Shown here: piece after piece, positions 1 to 8,413 of the stretch
How positions within the stretch are numbered: the stretch's first letter is position 1
How the letters are laid out: every line of letters begins with the position of its first letter
Assembly: GCA_035487355.1 (NCBI GenBank)
Contig: DATHMF010000085.1
Location: 1-64,000 of the forward strand
Length of the DNA stretch: 64,000 bases
Direction: 5' to 3'
From: Terriglobales bacterium
GTDB taxonomy: Bacteria > Acidobacteriota > Terriglobia > Terriglobales > Acidobacteriaceae
Translations under genes and position numbers: made by a program
The notes under the pieces: generated by a model
Told to the model about the DNA's origin: nothing
The model's database searches: none
The model's input: only the letters and a program-made list of their open reading frames with translations

Positions 1-204
1 GAGTACTGCGAGAACCCTTACGATCTGGCCCAGGGCGCCGATGCCCTGGTCATCAGCACCGGATGGCCTGAGTTCCGCGCGCTCGATTTCGACAAGATCA
101 AGCGCCTGGTGCGCCAGCCCATCATTATTGATACCAAGAACCTGCTGGATTCCACCCGCATGCGCACCATCGGATTCCAGTACGTGGGTATTGGACGGGC
201 ATAA
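1..204 (+). CDS. ugd: UDP-glucose 6-dehydrogenase, C-terminal end (partial)
   Basis: The open frame runs in from the left edge and stops at TAA 202-204, giving the last 67 residues. They contain ADALVISTGWPEF, then IIIDTKNLLD, and end in GFQYVGIGRA. This is the C-terminal UDP-binding domain of the UDP-glucose/GDP-mannose dehydrogenase family, in which the TxW and D-x-(K/R)-N motifs are conserved. Family members oxidise UDP-glucose to UDP-glucuronate for capsule, exopolysaccharide or lipid modification in the cytoplasm. The N-terminal NAD domain and start lie outside the window. A strong terminator follows within 25 bp, so this gene ends its transcript. A related nucleotide-sugar dehydrogenase cannot be fully excluded from the tail alone. 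Confidence 0.85.
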   Translation, partial: EYCENPYDLAQGADALVISTGWPEFRALDFDKIKRLVRQPIIIDTKNLLDSTRMRTIGFQYVGIGRA

Positions 205-227
205 ATTTTCACTCTCTCTCCTGCTAC

Positions 228-277
228 CCAGATGACCTGATTCGCATCTTTTTCAGGTCATCTGGCCTTTTTTATTT
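228..277 (+). terminator. Rho-independent terminator after ugd
   Basis: A 13-bp perfect stem (CCAGATGACCTGA at 228-240 pairing with TCAGGTCATCTGG at 253-265) closes a 12-nt loop and is followed by a run of T from 268. It sits 24 bp after the ugd stop and separates it from the leucine genes. Confidence 0.93.
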
Positions 278-279
278 TG

Positions 280-306
280 CAGCTTGCGACTTGCAACTAG
301 GAGCTG
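280..306. repeat. Heptad micro-repeat, TTGGAGC/TTGCAAC family
   Basis: The stretch reads AGCTTGCGACTTGCAACTAG then GAGCTG, units of about 7 bp. The same family recurs at 24238-24266, 31036-31070, 52537-52559 and 52911-52940. Confidence 0.6.
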
Positions 307-355
307 TATTTCAGCTATAAGTCCATCTGTTTGCGGCAACTCGAGGGCATAATAG

Positions 356-404
356 TATTACAATATGTAATAGAGAAATAAAAATTATAATCTTGTCTTA
401 TAAT
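356..404 (+). promoter_or_regulatory. Candidate leuA promoter/operator
   Basis: An AT-rich patch upstream of leuA holds a dyad TATTAC-N5-GTAATA (356-372) and a perfect -10 hexamer TATAAT (399-404). No convincing -35 is visible 16-18 bp upstream, so an activator may be needed. The dyad would sit just upstream of the polymerase site, where an activator or repressor could bind. No leader peptide rich in leucine codons and no T-box-like structure was seen. This is inference from sequence only. Confidence 0.4.
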
Positions 405-465
405 AGCCCGTGCTTGAAAATGAAGCATTCGCATGAGGGACCAGGAGAAACCGCAGGAGGAACGA

Positions 466-1656
466 ATGCAACGCGAGCGCATTGTAATCTTCGATACCAC
501 GCTCCGCGACGGAGAACAGTCTCCGGGATGCAGCATGAACCTCGACGAAAAGCTGGTGATCGCTCGCCAGCTTGACGCGCTGGGTGTGGATGTCATCGAA
601 GCCGGGTTTCCCATCTCTTCTCAAGGCGATTTTGCGGGGGTGCAAAAGGTGGCGGCTGAAGTCCGCCGCCCTGTCGTCGCAGCCCTCGCCCGCGCAAAGA
701 AAGAAGACATTCAATGCGCCTGGGATGCCGTCAAGGTTGCCAGCAAACCCCGTATCCACCTCTTCCTGGCCTCCTCTGATATTCATCTCCATCACAAGCT
801 GAAAATTACCCGCGAACAAGCTTTGCAGCAAACCAAAGAAGCAGTGGCATTCGCGCGCTCTCTTTGCCCGGATATCGAGTTTTCACCCGAAGATGCCACC
901 CGCACCGATCCGCAATTTCTTTGTGCCATGGTGGAAATCGCCATTGCTGCCGGGGCCACGACCGTCAACATTCCCGATACGGTCGGCTACACCATGCCGG
1001 AAGAATTTGCGCGCATCATCAAGACAATTTTGAGCAACGTAAAAGGCGCAGACAAAATTACGCTCTCCGTGCACTGCCACAATGACCTGGGAATGGCTGT
1101 GGCCAACAGCCTGGCTGCGGTCAAAGCGGGCGCGCGACAGGTGGAGACCTGCATCAACGGAATCGGCGAGCGCGCCGGCAACTGCGCCATGGAAGAGGTC
1201 ATCATGGCCATGCGCGTGCGGCCCGATTTGTATCCGTATGAAACTGGCGTAGTCAGCGAGCAGATTTATCCCGCCAGCCAGGCAGTCTCCAAGGTCATCG
1301 GCGTTAATCCGCAACCTAATAAAGCGATTGTGGGCAACAATGCTTTTGCCCATGAGGCAGGCATTCACCAGCACGGCATGCTGAGCAATCCGTTGTGCTA
1401 CGAGATCATGACTCCGCAATCGGTGGGCGCGCCGGGTTCGCGTATGGTTTTGGGAAAGCACTCCGGCCGCCACGCATTGGCCAGCCGCTATGCCGAGCTG
1501 GGATACAAACTCAGTGATGAGGACCTTGAATTCTGCTATCAGCAATTTATTGCTCTGGCAGACCGCAAGAAGAACGTCTATGAACAGGATTTGATCAGCT
1601 TCCTGCCGGCGCCCCAACGTGCGCAACCGACTCACGCTCAGGTTGCACAGACGTAG
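466..1656 (+). CDS. leuA: 2-isopropylmalate synthase, short form without regulatory domain
   Basis: Condenses acetyl-CoA with 2-ketoisovalerate, the first committed step of leucine synthesis. The 396-residue protein shows the DRE-TIM metallolyase start [13 protein letters not shown], metal ligands in [11 protein letters not shown], the GIGERAGN loop, and the subdomain motif [10 protein letters not shown]. The start at 466 is fixed by AGGAGG at 455-460, five bases upstream; an earlier in-frame ATG at 433 lacks this. Family knowledge: canonical LeuA has 500 or more residues, with a C-terminal LeuA-dimer domain that binds leucine for feedback inhibition. Here translation ends about 20 residues after [10 protein letters not shown], so that domain is absent. 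The leuBCD context favours LeuA over homocitrate or citramalate synthase, but those paralogues share the fold. Confidence 0.9.
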   Translation: MQRERIVIFDTTLRDGEQSPGCSMNLDEKLVIARQLDALGVDVIEAGFPISSQGDFAGVQKVAAEVRRPVVAALARAKKEDIQCAWDAVKVASKPRIHLFLASSDIHLHHKLKITREQALQQTKEAVAFARSLCPDIEFSPEDATRTDPQFLCAMVEIAIAAGATTVNIPDTVGYTMPEEFARIIKTILSNVKGADKITLSVHCHNDLGMAVANSLAAVKAGARQVETCINGIGERAGNCAMEEVIMAMRVRPDLYPYETGVVSEQIYPASQAVSKVIGVNPQPNKAIVGNNAFAHEAGIHQHGMLSNPLCYEIMTPQSVGAPGSRMVLGKHSGRHALASRYAELGYKLSDEDLEFCYQQFIALADRKKNVYEQDLISFLPAPQRAQPTHAQVAQT

Positions 1657-1701
1657 AAATCTCATCGAGTATTGACATTGGATATTGACTACAGGTTCTG
1701 G

Positions 1702-1741
1702 GCTTTAGCTAAAAGCTTAAGAGCCAAAAGCTAAAGGCTTA
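1702..1741. repeat. GCTAAAA heptad micro-repeat between leuA and leuB
   Basis: TTAGCTAAAAGCTTAAGAGCC and AAAAGCTAAAGGCTTA are tandem variants of AGCTAAA. The same family lies at 20106-20134 and 36801-36843. It ends 7 bp before the leuB start codon, so it may affect leuB translation. Confidence 0.65.
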
Positions 1742-1747
1742 GTTTTC

Positions 1748-2845
1748 ATGAAAACAAAACTTACAGTACTACCCGGAGACGGCATCGGTCCTGAAGTCAC
1801 CACCCAGGCCATGCGAGTTTTGCGTACCGTCGCCGATTTATGCGGACACGAACTGGAAATTCGCGAGTGCCTCGTGGGCGGCGTTGCCATCAAGCAGAGC
1901 CAATCGCCTTTCCCCCGTGCCACCATGGATGCGTGCCTCGAGAGTGACGCGGTTCTTCTGGGCGCGGTGGGCGGTCCTGAGTTCGATGCCTTGCCGCGCA
2001 ACATGCGTCCTGAAACCGGTCTGTTGCAGCTTCGCACTGCGCTGGGCGGATACGCCAATCTGCGTCCGGCGATTGCCTATCCCAGTTTGAGCGAAGGTTC
2101 GCCGCTGCGCGCTGAGGTGACGCAGGGAGCAAACATTCTCATCATCCGCGAATTGCTGGGCGGGCTGTATTTTGGCGAACCGCGCCAAAAGACAGACGAG
2201 TTCGCTTTCAACACCATGCGCTATACGGTGCCTGAAATTCAGCGTGTAGCGAGAGTTGCCTTTGAACAGGCGCGTCGCCGGAAAAAGAAAGTGACCTCGA
2301 TTGATAAGGCGAATGTGCTCGACGTTTCCCAGCTCTGGCGCGATACAGTCATTGCCCTCTCCGCCGAGTATCCGGATGTAACCCTGGACCACATGTATGT
2401 TGATGCCGCTGCCATGCATCTCGTGTTAAATCCCCGCCGCTTTGATGTGATCGTGACCGAGAACCTCTTTGGAGATATTCTCTCCGACGAAGCCGCGGTG
2501 ATTACCGGCTCACTGGGAATGCTGGCTTCGGCGACCATTGGAGGCCAAGTAGGGCTTTATGAGCCGGTCCACGGCTCCGCTCCCGACATCGCCGGGAAAA
2601 ATATTGCTAATCCCTTGGGCGCGATTGCCACTATAGCCATGCTGCTGCGCCATAGCATGGGATTGAACCAGGAGGCCGACGACGTTGAAGCCGCCATCAG
2701 CCAGGTGCTGGAACAAGGTTACCGGACGGCTGATCTGCATCGGGGCAAGGGAACGCAACTGCTTTCCACCACCGAGATGGGCGAGCGCGTCGAGACCGCG
2801 GTTGCGGAAAAGATCCATCGCCGGCATTCGTATCACGCAGTTTAG
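1748..2845 (+). CDS. leuB: 3-isopropylmalate dehydrogenase
   Basis: NAD-dependent oxidative decarboxylation of 3-isopropylmalate, third step of the leucine branch, cytoplasmic. The 365-residue length matches the family. Visible motifs are the N-terminal [10 protein letters not shown], the substrate loop with [13 protein letters not shown] and NLRPA, LYFGEPR, the KANVLD segment, the metal-binding region [15 protein letters not shown], and the NAD motif [18 protein letters not shown]. It follows leuA after 91 bp that carry a heptad repeat, and precedes leuC after 178 bp that carry two hairpins, so the four genes may not be expressed equally. No strong Shine-Dalgarno sequence is visible before the ATG. 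Confidence 0.96.
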   Translation: MKTKLTVLPGDGIGPEVTTQAMRVLRTVADLCGHELEIRECLVGGVAIKQSQSPFPRATMDACLESDAVLLGAVGGPEFDALPRNMRPETGLLQLRTALGGYANLRPAIAYPSLSEGSPLRAEVTQGANILIIRELLGGLYFGEPRQKTDEFAFNTMRYTVPEIQRVARVAFEQARRRKKKVTSIDKANVLDVSQLWRDTVIALSAEYPDVTLDHMYVDAAAMHLVLNPRRFDVIVTENLFGDILSDEAAVITGSLGMLASATIGGQVGLYEPVHGSAPDIAGKNIANPLGAIATIAMLLRHSMGLNQEADDVEAAISQVLEQGYRTADLHRGKGTQLLSTTEMGERVETAVAEKIHRRHSYHAV

Positions 2846-2929
2846 AGGAAGAGCGCTACTGGCGAGAATTTGGTTTTCAGGGGTATTGATGACCGGGGCC
2901 AAAGCCCAAAGCTCACTGAACCACTTTCC

Positions 2930-2975
2930 CCCGGCCTAAAGGCCGGGTCTCCCACCGTGCGCCGCAGGCGGCGCA
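2930..2975. other. Twin hairpins between leuB and leuC
   Basis: Two GC-rich dyads lie side by side: CCCGGCCT-AA-AGGCCGGG (2930-2947) and TGCGCCGC-AG-GCGGCGCA (2958-2975). The second is followed by AAAAG rather than a T run, so neither is a classic terminator on the plus strand. They could stabilise the leuAB message, slow readthrough into leuC, or be a mobile hairpin element like the triplets at 36694 and 52428. Confidence 0.6.
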
Positions 2976-3023
2976 AAAGAGCATAGAATTAATTTGAGAG
3001 CGAGAGCAGAGAGAAAAAGCTGA

Positions 3024-4442
3024 ATGTCGAAACCGAAAACACTGTTCGAAAAAGTATGGGACGCGCACACCGTCGTCCATCCTGAGGGCGAGCCCGCGGC
3101 GCTCTATATTGACTTGCACCTGATCCACGAGGTCACCTCGCCCCAGGCCTTCGAGGGATTGCGCACGGCGAAGCGCAAAGTCCGCCGCCCTGACCTGACG
3201 GTTGCCACCATTGATCACAATGTGCCCACCACGGCCAACGAGCGCCTGCGCATTCAAGATCCTATCTCGGCCAAGCAGATTGAGACTCTGCGCCATAACT
3301 GCAGCGAATTCGACGTTCAATTGTTCGATATCGGCTCGGCAGAGCAGGGAATCGTGCATGTGATAGGTCCCGAAATGGGACTCACCCAGCCCGGCATGAT
3401 CATCGTCTGCGGCGACAGCCACACCAGCACCCACGGGGCCTTCGGTGCGCTGGCCTTTGGCATCGGAACATCGGAAGTTGAGCACGTGCTGGCCACACAG
3501 TGTTTGCCTCAGCATAAGCCCCACACCATGGAAATCCGGGTGAAGGGAGCGCTGCCCGAGACTGTTGGCGCAAAAGACCTTGCCTTGGGAATCATCGCGC
3601 AAATCAAGACCGACGGCGCGACTGGACACGTGATCGAATACGCAGGCGAAGCCGTGCGCTCGCTTACCATGGAAGGCCGCCTGACGCTGTGCAACATGAG
3701 CATTGAAGGCGGAGCGCGCGCCGGCATGATTGCTCCTGACGACACGACGTTTGCCTATCTTGAAGGCCGCCGCTTCGCTCCGAAAGGCAAGGCGTGGAAC
3801 GAGGCGCTCGATTACTGGCGCAGCCTCCCCACCGATGCGGGTGCAAAGTTCGATACCACGGTTGAGATAGATGCAGCCAAGCTCGCGCCTTTCGTGACCT
3901 GGGGAACCAATCCGGGAATGGCCGCGCCCGTCACTTCGCGTGTTCCCAGCCCGCAGGATGCCAAGAACGATTCTGACCGCAAGGCAACCGAGCGTGCCCT
4001 GGAATACATGGGCCTGAAGCCGGGAGTCAACCTTGAAGATATTTCGGTGGACCGCGTCTTCATCGGCTCCTGCACCAACGGACGCATTGAAGATCTGCGC
4101 GCCGCCGCCCGCGTGTTGCGCGGATACAAAATTAACCCTCATGTGCGCGCCATGGTTGTGCCCGGCTCGCAGGTAGTGAAGCAAGCCGCCGAGCGCGAGG
4201 GGCTCGATTCTATTTTCCGCGCAGCCGGTTTTGAGTGGCGCGAATCGGGATGCTCCATGTGCCTGGGCATGAACCCCGACATTCTCGCCTCGGGTGAGCG
4301 CTGTGCCTCCACCAGCAACCGCAACTTTGAAGGCCGCCAGGGTGCGGGTGGACGCACGCACCTTGTCAGTCCCATGATGGCCGCGGCCGCGGCCGTGACC
4401 GGACACTTTACCGACATCCGTAATTGGGAATTTAAGGACTAA
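3024..4442 (+). CDS. leuC: 3-isopropylmalate dehydratase, large subunit
   Basis: The 4Fe-4S aconitase-type subunit that isomerises 2- to 3-isopropylmalate together with LeuD. The 472-residue protein has the family start [13 protein letters not shown], the motif [14 protein letters not shown], and the three cluster ligands: C350 in FIGSCTNGR, and C410 and C413 in GCSMCLG. Length and motifs are complete. leuD starts 8 bp after the stop, so translation is probably coupled. A long open frame on the opposite strand is a codon-bias shadow. Confidence 0.97.
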   Translation: MSKPKTLFEKVWDAHTVVHPEGEPAALYIDLHLIHEVTSPQAFEGLRTAKRKVRRPDLTVATIDHNVPTTANERLRIQDPISAKQIETLRHNCSEFDVQLFDIGSAEQGIVHVIGPEMGLTQPGMIIVCGDSHTSTHGAFGALAFGIGTSEVEHVLATQCLPQHKPHTMEIRVKGALPETVGAKDLALGIIAQIKTDGATGHVIEYAGEAVRSLTMEGRLTLCNMSIEGGARAGMIAPDDTTFAYLEGRRFAPKGKAWNEALDYWRSLPTDAGAKFDTTVEIDAAKLAPFVTWGTNPGMAAPVTSRVPSPQDAKNDSDRKATERALEYMGLKPGVNLEDISVDRVFIGSCTNGRIEDLRAAARVLRGYKINPHVRAMVVPGSQVVKQAAEREGLDSIFRAAGFEWRESGCSMCLGMNPDILASGERCASTSNRNFEGRQGAGGRTHLVSPMMAAAAAVTGHFTDIRNWEFKD

Positions 4443-4449
4443 CAGGACC

Positions 4450-5064
4450 ATGGAAGCATTTCGCACACATACCGGGTTGCCCGTCCCGCTCGACCGCGAC
4501 GACGTTGATACCGACCAGATTATCCCCAAACAATTCCTGAAGCGCATCGAGCGCTCCGGCTACGGCGATTTTCTTTTCTACGACTGGCGTTACCTCTCGC
4601 CCGAAAAGCCGCGCCCTGATTTTGTGTTGAACAGCCCGCGCTATAAAGGCGCCTCCATTTTGATTGCCGGCCGCAACTTCGGCTGCGGCTCTTCCCGCGA
4701 GCATGCCGCCTGGGCGCTCGCCGACTACGGCATCCGCGTGGTCATTGCTTCTACCTATGCCGATATTTTCCGCAACAACGCCGGCAAAAACGGCCTGCTT
4801 GCCGTGGTGCTGACACCGGAACAAGTTGCTGAAATAACCCAGCGCGCACAGACCCGCGAGGGCTATCGCCTCGCAGTTTCGCTTGAAGACATGACCGTAA
4901 AAGATGATGCCGGCTTCCAGGCAAGTTTCCAAATCGAAGCCTTCACCCGCTACTGCCTGCTCGAAGGGCTGGACGATATCGGACTCACCCTGCGCCACCA
5001 ACCTCAGATCGAGGCCTACGAAGCCTCGCGAAAGGCCAAGAGCTGGCTGCCGGCGGTGCGCTGA
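4450..5064 (+). CDS. leuD: 3-isopropylmalate dehydratase, small subunit
   Basis: Swivel-domain partner of LeuC. The 204-residue protein begins with a PLDRDDVDTDQIIPKQFLK segment and carries the substrate loop GRNFGCGSSREHA and the ADIFRNNAGKNG stretch, all typical of LeuD. The ATG follows the leuC stop by 7 bp and is preceded by AGGA. It completes leuABCD; no leuA2, ilv genes or regulator are adjacent. A 98-bp spacer then leads to an unrelated gene. Confidence 0.96.
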   Translation: MEAFRTHTGLPVPLDRDDVDTDQIIPKQFLKRIERSGYGDFLFYDWRYLSPEKPRPDFVLNSPRYKGASILIAGRNFGCGSSREHAAWALADYGIRVVIASTYADIFRNNAGKNGLLAVVLTPEQVAEITQRAQTREGYRLAVSLEDMTVKDDAGFQASFQIEAFTRYCLLEGLDDIGLTLRHQPQIEAYEASRKAKSWLPAVR

Positions 5065-5162
5065 TTCGCATTTGCATGCTGAAACAGGTTTTATGTTTTC
5101 GCCCTTTACTGCGTTGCCCTTTTCCACGAAGCCCAGCAAGTTTCAAGGTTATAATCTCCGGC

Positions 5163-5738
5163 ATGGCGCTGAATCTAGCTAACCTGGACGAGGCCACTCG
5201 ACAATTCATGCTGGAAGAAATCGAGTACGACATCGCCCAAAACAAGTTGCAGTACAGCCCGCGTCTGAGTGCGGCCGGGAAGCAACTTTATCCAGACATG
5301 TTGCGGCGAGCAGCGCGCAAGGGCACCAACCTCACTCTTGCCGGAGAACTTCGTGTTCCCGGTCGCCTGAACAAAACGGAAGAGAGAAAAACCCCGAAAG
5401 GCGCTACGGCCGTCGCGCAGGTGCCGGTGACAGCGGCAGACACACTTGCAGAAGACGAGTTCAGCCGGTTTTATGCGCGCGGATTGTGCCGCCGCGCAGA
5501 GGCACAAGGAGTTGATACGCTGGTTGTATATCGCGCCCGGGAAGTAATCAATCCGCACCCGGAATCAGCAGAACTCATTGGCAGGAGCCTTTCCGCGAAG
5601 CAGTTCCTTGAATATCTACGGGACAGCGCTGACACGGATGCGGCATTGGGACTTCCTCCAGGGCCACACTCTGGATTGAGTGTAAAACTGCCCGAGACGG
5701 CCAGCGGCACAGAACCAAGGATGGCAGAAAAAGATTGA
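5163..5738 (+). CDS. Uncharacterised soluble protein
   Basis: A 191-residue protein of unknown function. The N-terminal segment (NLDEATRQFMLEEIEYDIA, then LYPDMLRRAARKG) looks helical and acidic. No membrane span, signal peptide or catalytic motif is evident. I chose the ATG at 5163 rather than an upstream in-frame ATG at 5076. A perfect TATAAT lies at 5150-5155, seven bases before the ATG, which would put transcription start at or next to the start codon; there is no Shine-Dalgarno sequence, so the message may be leaderless. It converges with the SpoU gene. Codon use matches the neighbours and the frame is conserved-looking, so I take it as real. Confidence 0.75.
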   Translation: MALNLANLDEATRQFMLEEIEYDIAQNKLQYSPRLSAAGKQLYPDMLRRAARKGTNLTLAGELRVPGRLNKTEERKTPKGATAVAQVPVTAADTLAEDEFSRFYARGLCRRAEAQGVDTLVVYRAREVINPHPESAELIGRSLSAKQFLEYLRDSADTDAALGLPPGPHSGLSVKLPETASGTEPRMAEKD

Positions 5739-5780
5739 GAAAGAGCTCAACCGGGATTACTAACTGAGCAGGTATTGCTT

Positions 5781-6326
5781 TCACTTCCCATCCCACCCAA
5801 CTTCATCCATATTCGGCGTTGGCACACGCCCGCGCACTTCGACCAGCATCTCACGCAAAGGCAGAATAGGCGCTTTGCCCGCAAGCTGACGCGACATTAA
5901 CCGGTGTGCCAGCACCACGTTGATAGCTGCGCTCAGGTTCAGGCAAAAGTGCGCTGGAATATGCAGGAACCTGTGGCACAGCCGGCGAATCACCTGGGGA
6001 ACCCTGCCATCCTCCGGGCCAAAAACGTAGACGGCATTTTCCGGATGCTCAAAGGTTGTCAGCGGCTCTGAGTTCTCAAATACTTCAACACACACCGGAA
6101 CGCAGTCTTTGGGAAGCAACTCAAACGGCCGCTCATCATTGCGGAAATCAACGTGTTTGTAACCCTTCATGCGCTCTTCGCGCGGCAGGCGCGAGTACTT
6201 GGCAGGATTGACTCTCTCTCCCGTCCATACCAGCGACTTGACCTCGAAGCACGCGCACGCACGAATGGCCGCGCCCACGTTGTGCGGGTATTTAGGATCA
6301 ATAATGACTACCGCCGGGATCTCCAT
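5781..6326 (-). CDS. SpoU/TrmH-family RNA 2'-O-methyltransferase
   Basis: A 181-residue SPOUT (alpha/beta-knot) methyltransferase that would use S-adenosylmethionine to methylate a ribose in tRNA or rRNA. The sequence shows PHNVGAAIRACACF near the N-terminus (the N-x-G-x-x-x-R motif 1), VYVFGPEDGRVP (motif 2) and LNLSAAINVVLAHRL (motif 3), all in order. There is no N-terminal substrate-binding domain, so it is a single-domain member like TrmL, but the substrate cannot be told from sequence. It converges with the gene ending at 5738 and lies downstream of the phosphodiesterase gene, separated by a terminator-like hairpin. Confidence 0.88.
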   Translation of the reverse strand: MEIPAVVIIDPKYPHNVGAAIRACACFEVKSLVWTGERVNPAKYSRLPREERMKGYKHVDFRNDERPFELLPKDCVPVCVEVFENSEPLTTFEHPENAVYVFGPEDGRVPQVIRRLCHRFLHIPAHFCLNLSAAINVVLAHRLMSRQLAGKAPILPLREMLVEVRGRVPTPNMDEVGWDGK

Positions 6327-6370
6327 ATGTCCCCTATTCGTGTCTAGATTACAACTTTGAGGGTGTCATA

Positions 6371-6405
6371 AGAAAAAAATAGGCGCCCAATTTTTAGGAC
6401 GCCCA
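6371..6405 (-). terminator. Terminator-like hairpin after the 6450-8111 gene
   Basis: On the minus strand GGCGTCC pairs with GGGCGCC (one G-T wobble) across an AT-rich loop, followed by TATTTTTTTCTT. It lies about 45 bp after the stop of the exported phosphodiesterase gene. Confidence 0.7.
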
Positions 6406-6449
6406 TTCTCATTTCCCTTAAAACTTCTTGCTGCGACTCAATAAGTCGT

Positions 6450-8111
6450 TCAGTGCAAATCGCCTGCGGGCAGATGCAATCCAGGCAGAGTTTGCGTGCC
6501 TTCTTTGCGAACGGCTTGCAGCTCGCGCGGGTCGAGTCCGAGAGCTTTCAGGATCGTCGGGGCAATCTGCGAGGTCTCGACCGGGCTGCTCACCGTTACC
6601 GGAGAAAGCCCAGGATTCGCTACCAGCAGCAGGACATGGGTATCATCCTGATTGAAGCCGCCGTGCTCGGCAACCTTTTTCTTCTTGCCGGTGTAAACCA
6701 CGCCGACGTGAGGAGTGACGATGATATCGGGCGTGCGCGGGTCTTTATCGGCTGGGTTGAAGAACAGATTAATGTAAGGCCCGGAGAGGATCTCGCCGAT
6801 GCCAGCCTTGTCGGCGTTGGCTTCAAGCGTAGCCACGGCGCTCTCCGTCTGGCTCTGGTCGGCGAGCCAGATCAGCGACTCGTCGTCTTCGATGGATTGT
6901 GCGACCAGCGGGCCAAGGATCGTGGCCGGCGACGAGTCCGCGGGATTATCCGCCGGAATGCGCAGCACTCGATGTGGATCAATCGCCGACTGCCCATGCT
7001 TTGCGCTGACGATAATCAAAGTTGACTCCAGGAGGTCCTGCTTCTTCAGCTCAGCAACCAGTTGCCCGATTGACTTGTCAACAAATTCGATCTCGCTCAG
7101 CAATCCGTCGCTCGGTCTGCCCAACGCATCTTTGTAACCACCGGTTTGGCCTATCACTTTTTCAACCAGCTTTTGTCCGACGCTTACAGCTTGAAAGTTA
7201 AATCCGAAAACGTTGGGTACAGGGGCTGCAGCGCTGCCATCGTGCGTCTTGCCATCAATCTGGTTGAGAGTGGCGCGCACGTGGAGAGTGTCATAGCACT
7301 GAATGTTCTGGAAGCTCGTGGTCCAGTCGTCACCCGGGGTCGCTGCGGCCTGGTCGGGCAGCGGGCTGCAACCCGCTATCTGCGGCAGAGGTACGGGAAT
7401 GGAGTTGATCTCCGGCCCGTAGAAGTCGTTCAGGCCGTTGCCGCTTGGTCCTTTGACCAGCTCATATGCGGGATGCTTGTCGGTCCACGCGGTGTATCCA
7501 CCAGCCGCTTTTACTACCTCGAAGATAGTGTTCACACGCAGAAACTGGTGAGGGAAGACCGGCGCACAGCCTTTGCTCGGGTCACGCGGCAGGAAGTCAG
7601 GATTGATTCCACCCGCGCCATCGAGCTTGCTCAAATCAAAATCATCAGACTCGTCGAAGCCCACCGGCGTGCCGATCTGGCCCGGGCAAGCGCCTCCGGG
7701 GATGCCGTTGGCTGTGTCCTTGACCGGGGGCGACAAGCTACGGTCATAGCTTACGTCGTAAAAAACCCCGGTGGAGCGCGGCGAGCCTCCGGTCAACTGC
7801 GCCAGCAGACCAGGAAAGGAATCCGAGGGTTTGGAACTGGAAGCCTGAATGTAGCTCACGCCATTTTGCGAGAGCTGCGCGAGATGCGGGCAATAGGGCT
7901 TGCCGCCGTTCACACCACTGATACCCTTGGCGCAATTGGCGAAGTCCAGCGCGTGCATTCCATCAACGCTGATCAGCAGAACGTGGCGGATTCCGTGATC
8001 GTCGTCCCGCCCGCCGTCGTGGTCACCGGCGTAGAGCCGCGGGGTGGTGGCTGCTGCCAGCAGAAAAATTCCGGTAAGTAGAACGGTCTTGAGTTTTATC
8101 ATTTTGGTCAT
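6450..8111 (-). CDS. Exported alkaline phosphatase-family phosphodiesterase
   Basis: A 553-residue protein with a signal peptide (KLKTVLLTGIFLLAAATT, cleavage near LYA-GD). The mature protein opens with HVLLISVDGMHALDF, the metal-binding aspartate motif of the type I phosphodiesterase/nucleotide pyrophosphatase branch of the alkaline phosphatase superfamily. SKPSDSFPGLLAQLTGG supplies the likely nucleophile region. AKHGQSAIDPHR and VAEHGGFNQDD fit the C-terminal metal ligands. It would hydrolyse a phosphoester or phosphodiester outside the cytoplasm; the substrate is unknown. AGAGGAGAAAG precedes the ATG at 8111. It is transcribed in the same direction as the protease gene upstream, but 302 bp away. 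Confidence 0.88.
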   Translation of the reverse strand: MTKMIKLKTVLLTGIFLLAAATTPRLYAGDHDGGRDDDHGIRHVLLISVDGMHALDFANCAKGISGVNGGKPYCPHLAQLSQNGVSYIQASSSKPSDSFPGLLAQLTGGSPRSTGVFYDVSYDRSLSPPVKDTANGIPGGACPGQIGTPVGFDESDDFDLSKLDGAGGINPDFLPRDPSKGCAPVFPHQFLRVNTIFEVVKAAGGYTAWTDKHPAYELVKGPSGNGLNDFYGPEINSIPVPLPQIAGCSPLPDQAAATPGDDWTTSFQNIQCYDTLHVRATLNQIDGKTHDGSAAAPVPNVFGFNFQAVSVGQKLVEKVIGQTGGYKDALGRPSDGLLSEIEFVDKSIGQLVAELKKQDLLESTLIIVSAKHGQSAIDPHRVLRIPADNPADSSPATILGPLVAQSIEDDESLIWLADQSQTESAVATLEANADKAGIGEILSGPYINLFFNPADKDPRTPDIIVTPHVGVVYTGKKKKVAEHGGFNQDDTHVLLLVANPGLSPVTVSSPVETSQIAPTILKALGLDPRELQAVRKEGTQTLPGLHLPAGDLH

Positions 8112-8413
8112 TCGATCTTTCTCCTCTGGGGTTGAGATATGGTTTGGTTTCGATTGAAACCAGTAATGAATGTAAAGATTGAGCGTCTGGTAAGGTCCAG
8201 GACCGGTTTCTTTCTCGAGCGAGGTACAAACACACTGCGAGGGTCGCTCAATTCTTTCCGCTAAGTTTTACTTTTTGAGTGTTAGAAAATTGTTACAGCG
8301 CGATGAAATTCTGATGAATTGCTGGTTACAGATGGTTTGGCCATGTGCGCTTCGGACCAACGGGCAATCAGAAGGGATGGCCCGTAACAGATCCACTTCA
8401 AAGCTCGAGGTTA
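8112..8413. other. Intergenic 302 bp
   Basis: No gene is supported. The stretch presumably holds the promoter of the leftward phosphodiesterase gene and the 3' end of the protease transcript. I see no convincing hairpin or repeat. Confidence 0.5.

Noticed and set aside
300..465. Leucine attenuator or T-box before leuA
   Set aside because: No leader peptide with leucine codons, no specifier loop and no terminator-antiterminator pair seen.
2913..4547. 544-codon open frame antisense to leuC
   Set aside because: It mirrors leuC codon bias, has no recognisable domain, and leuC has all cluster ligands.
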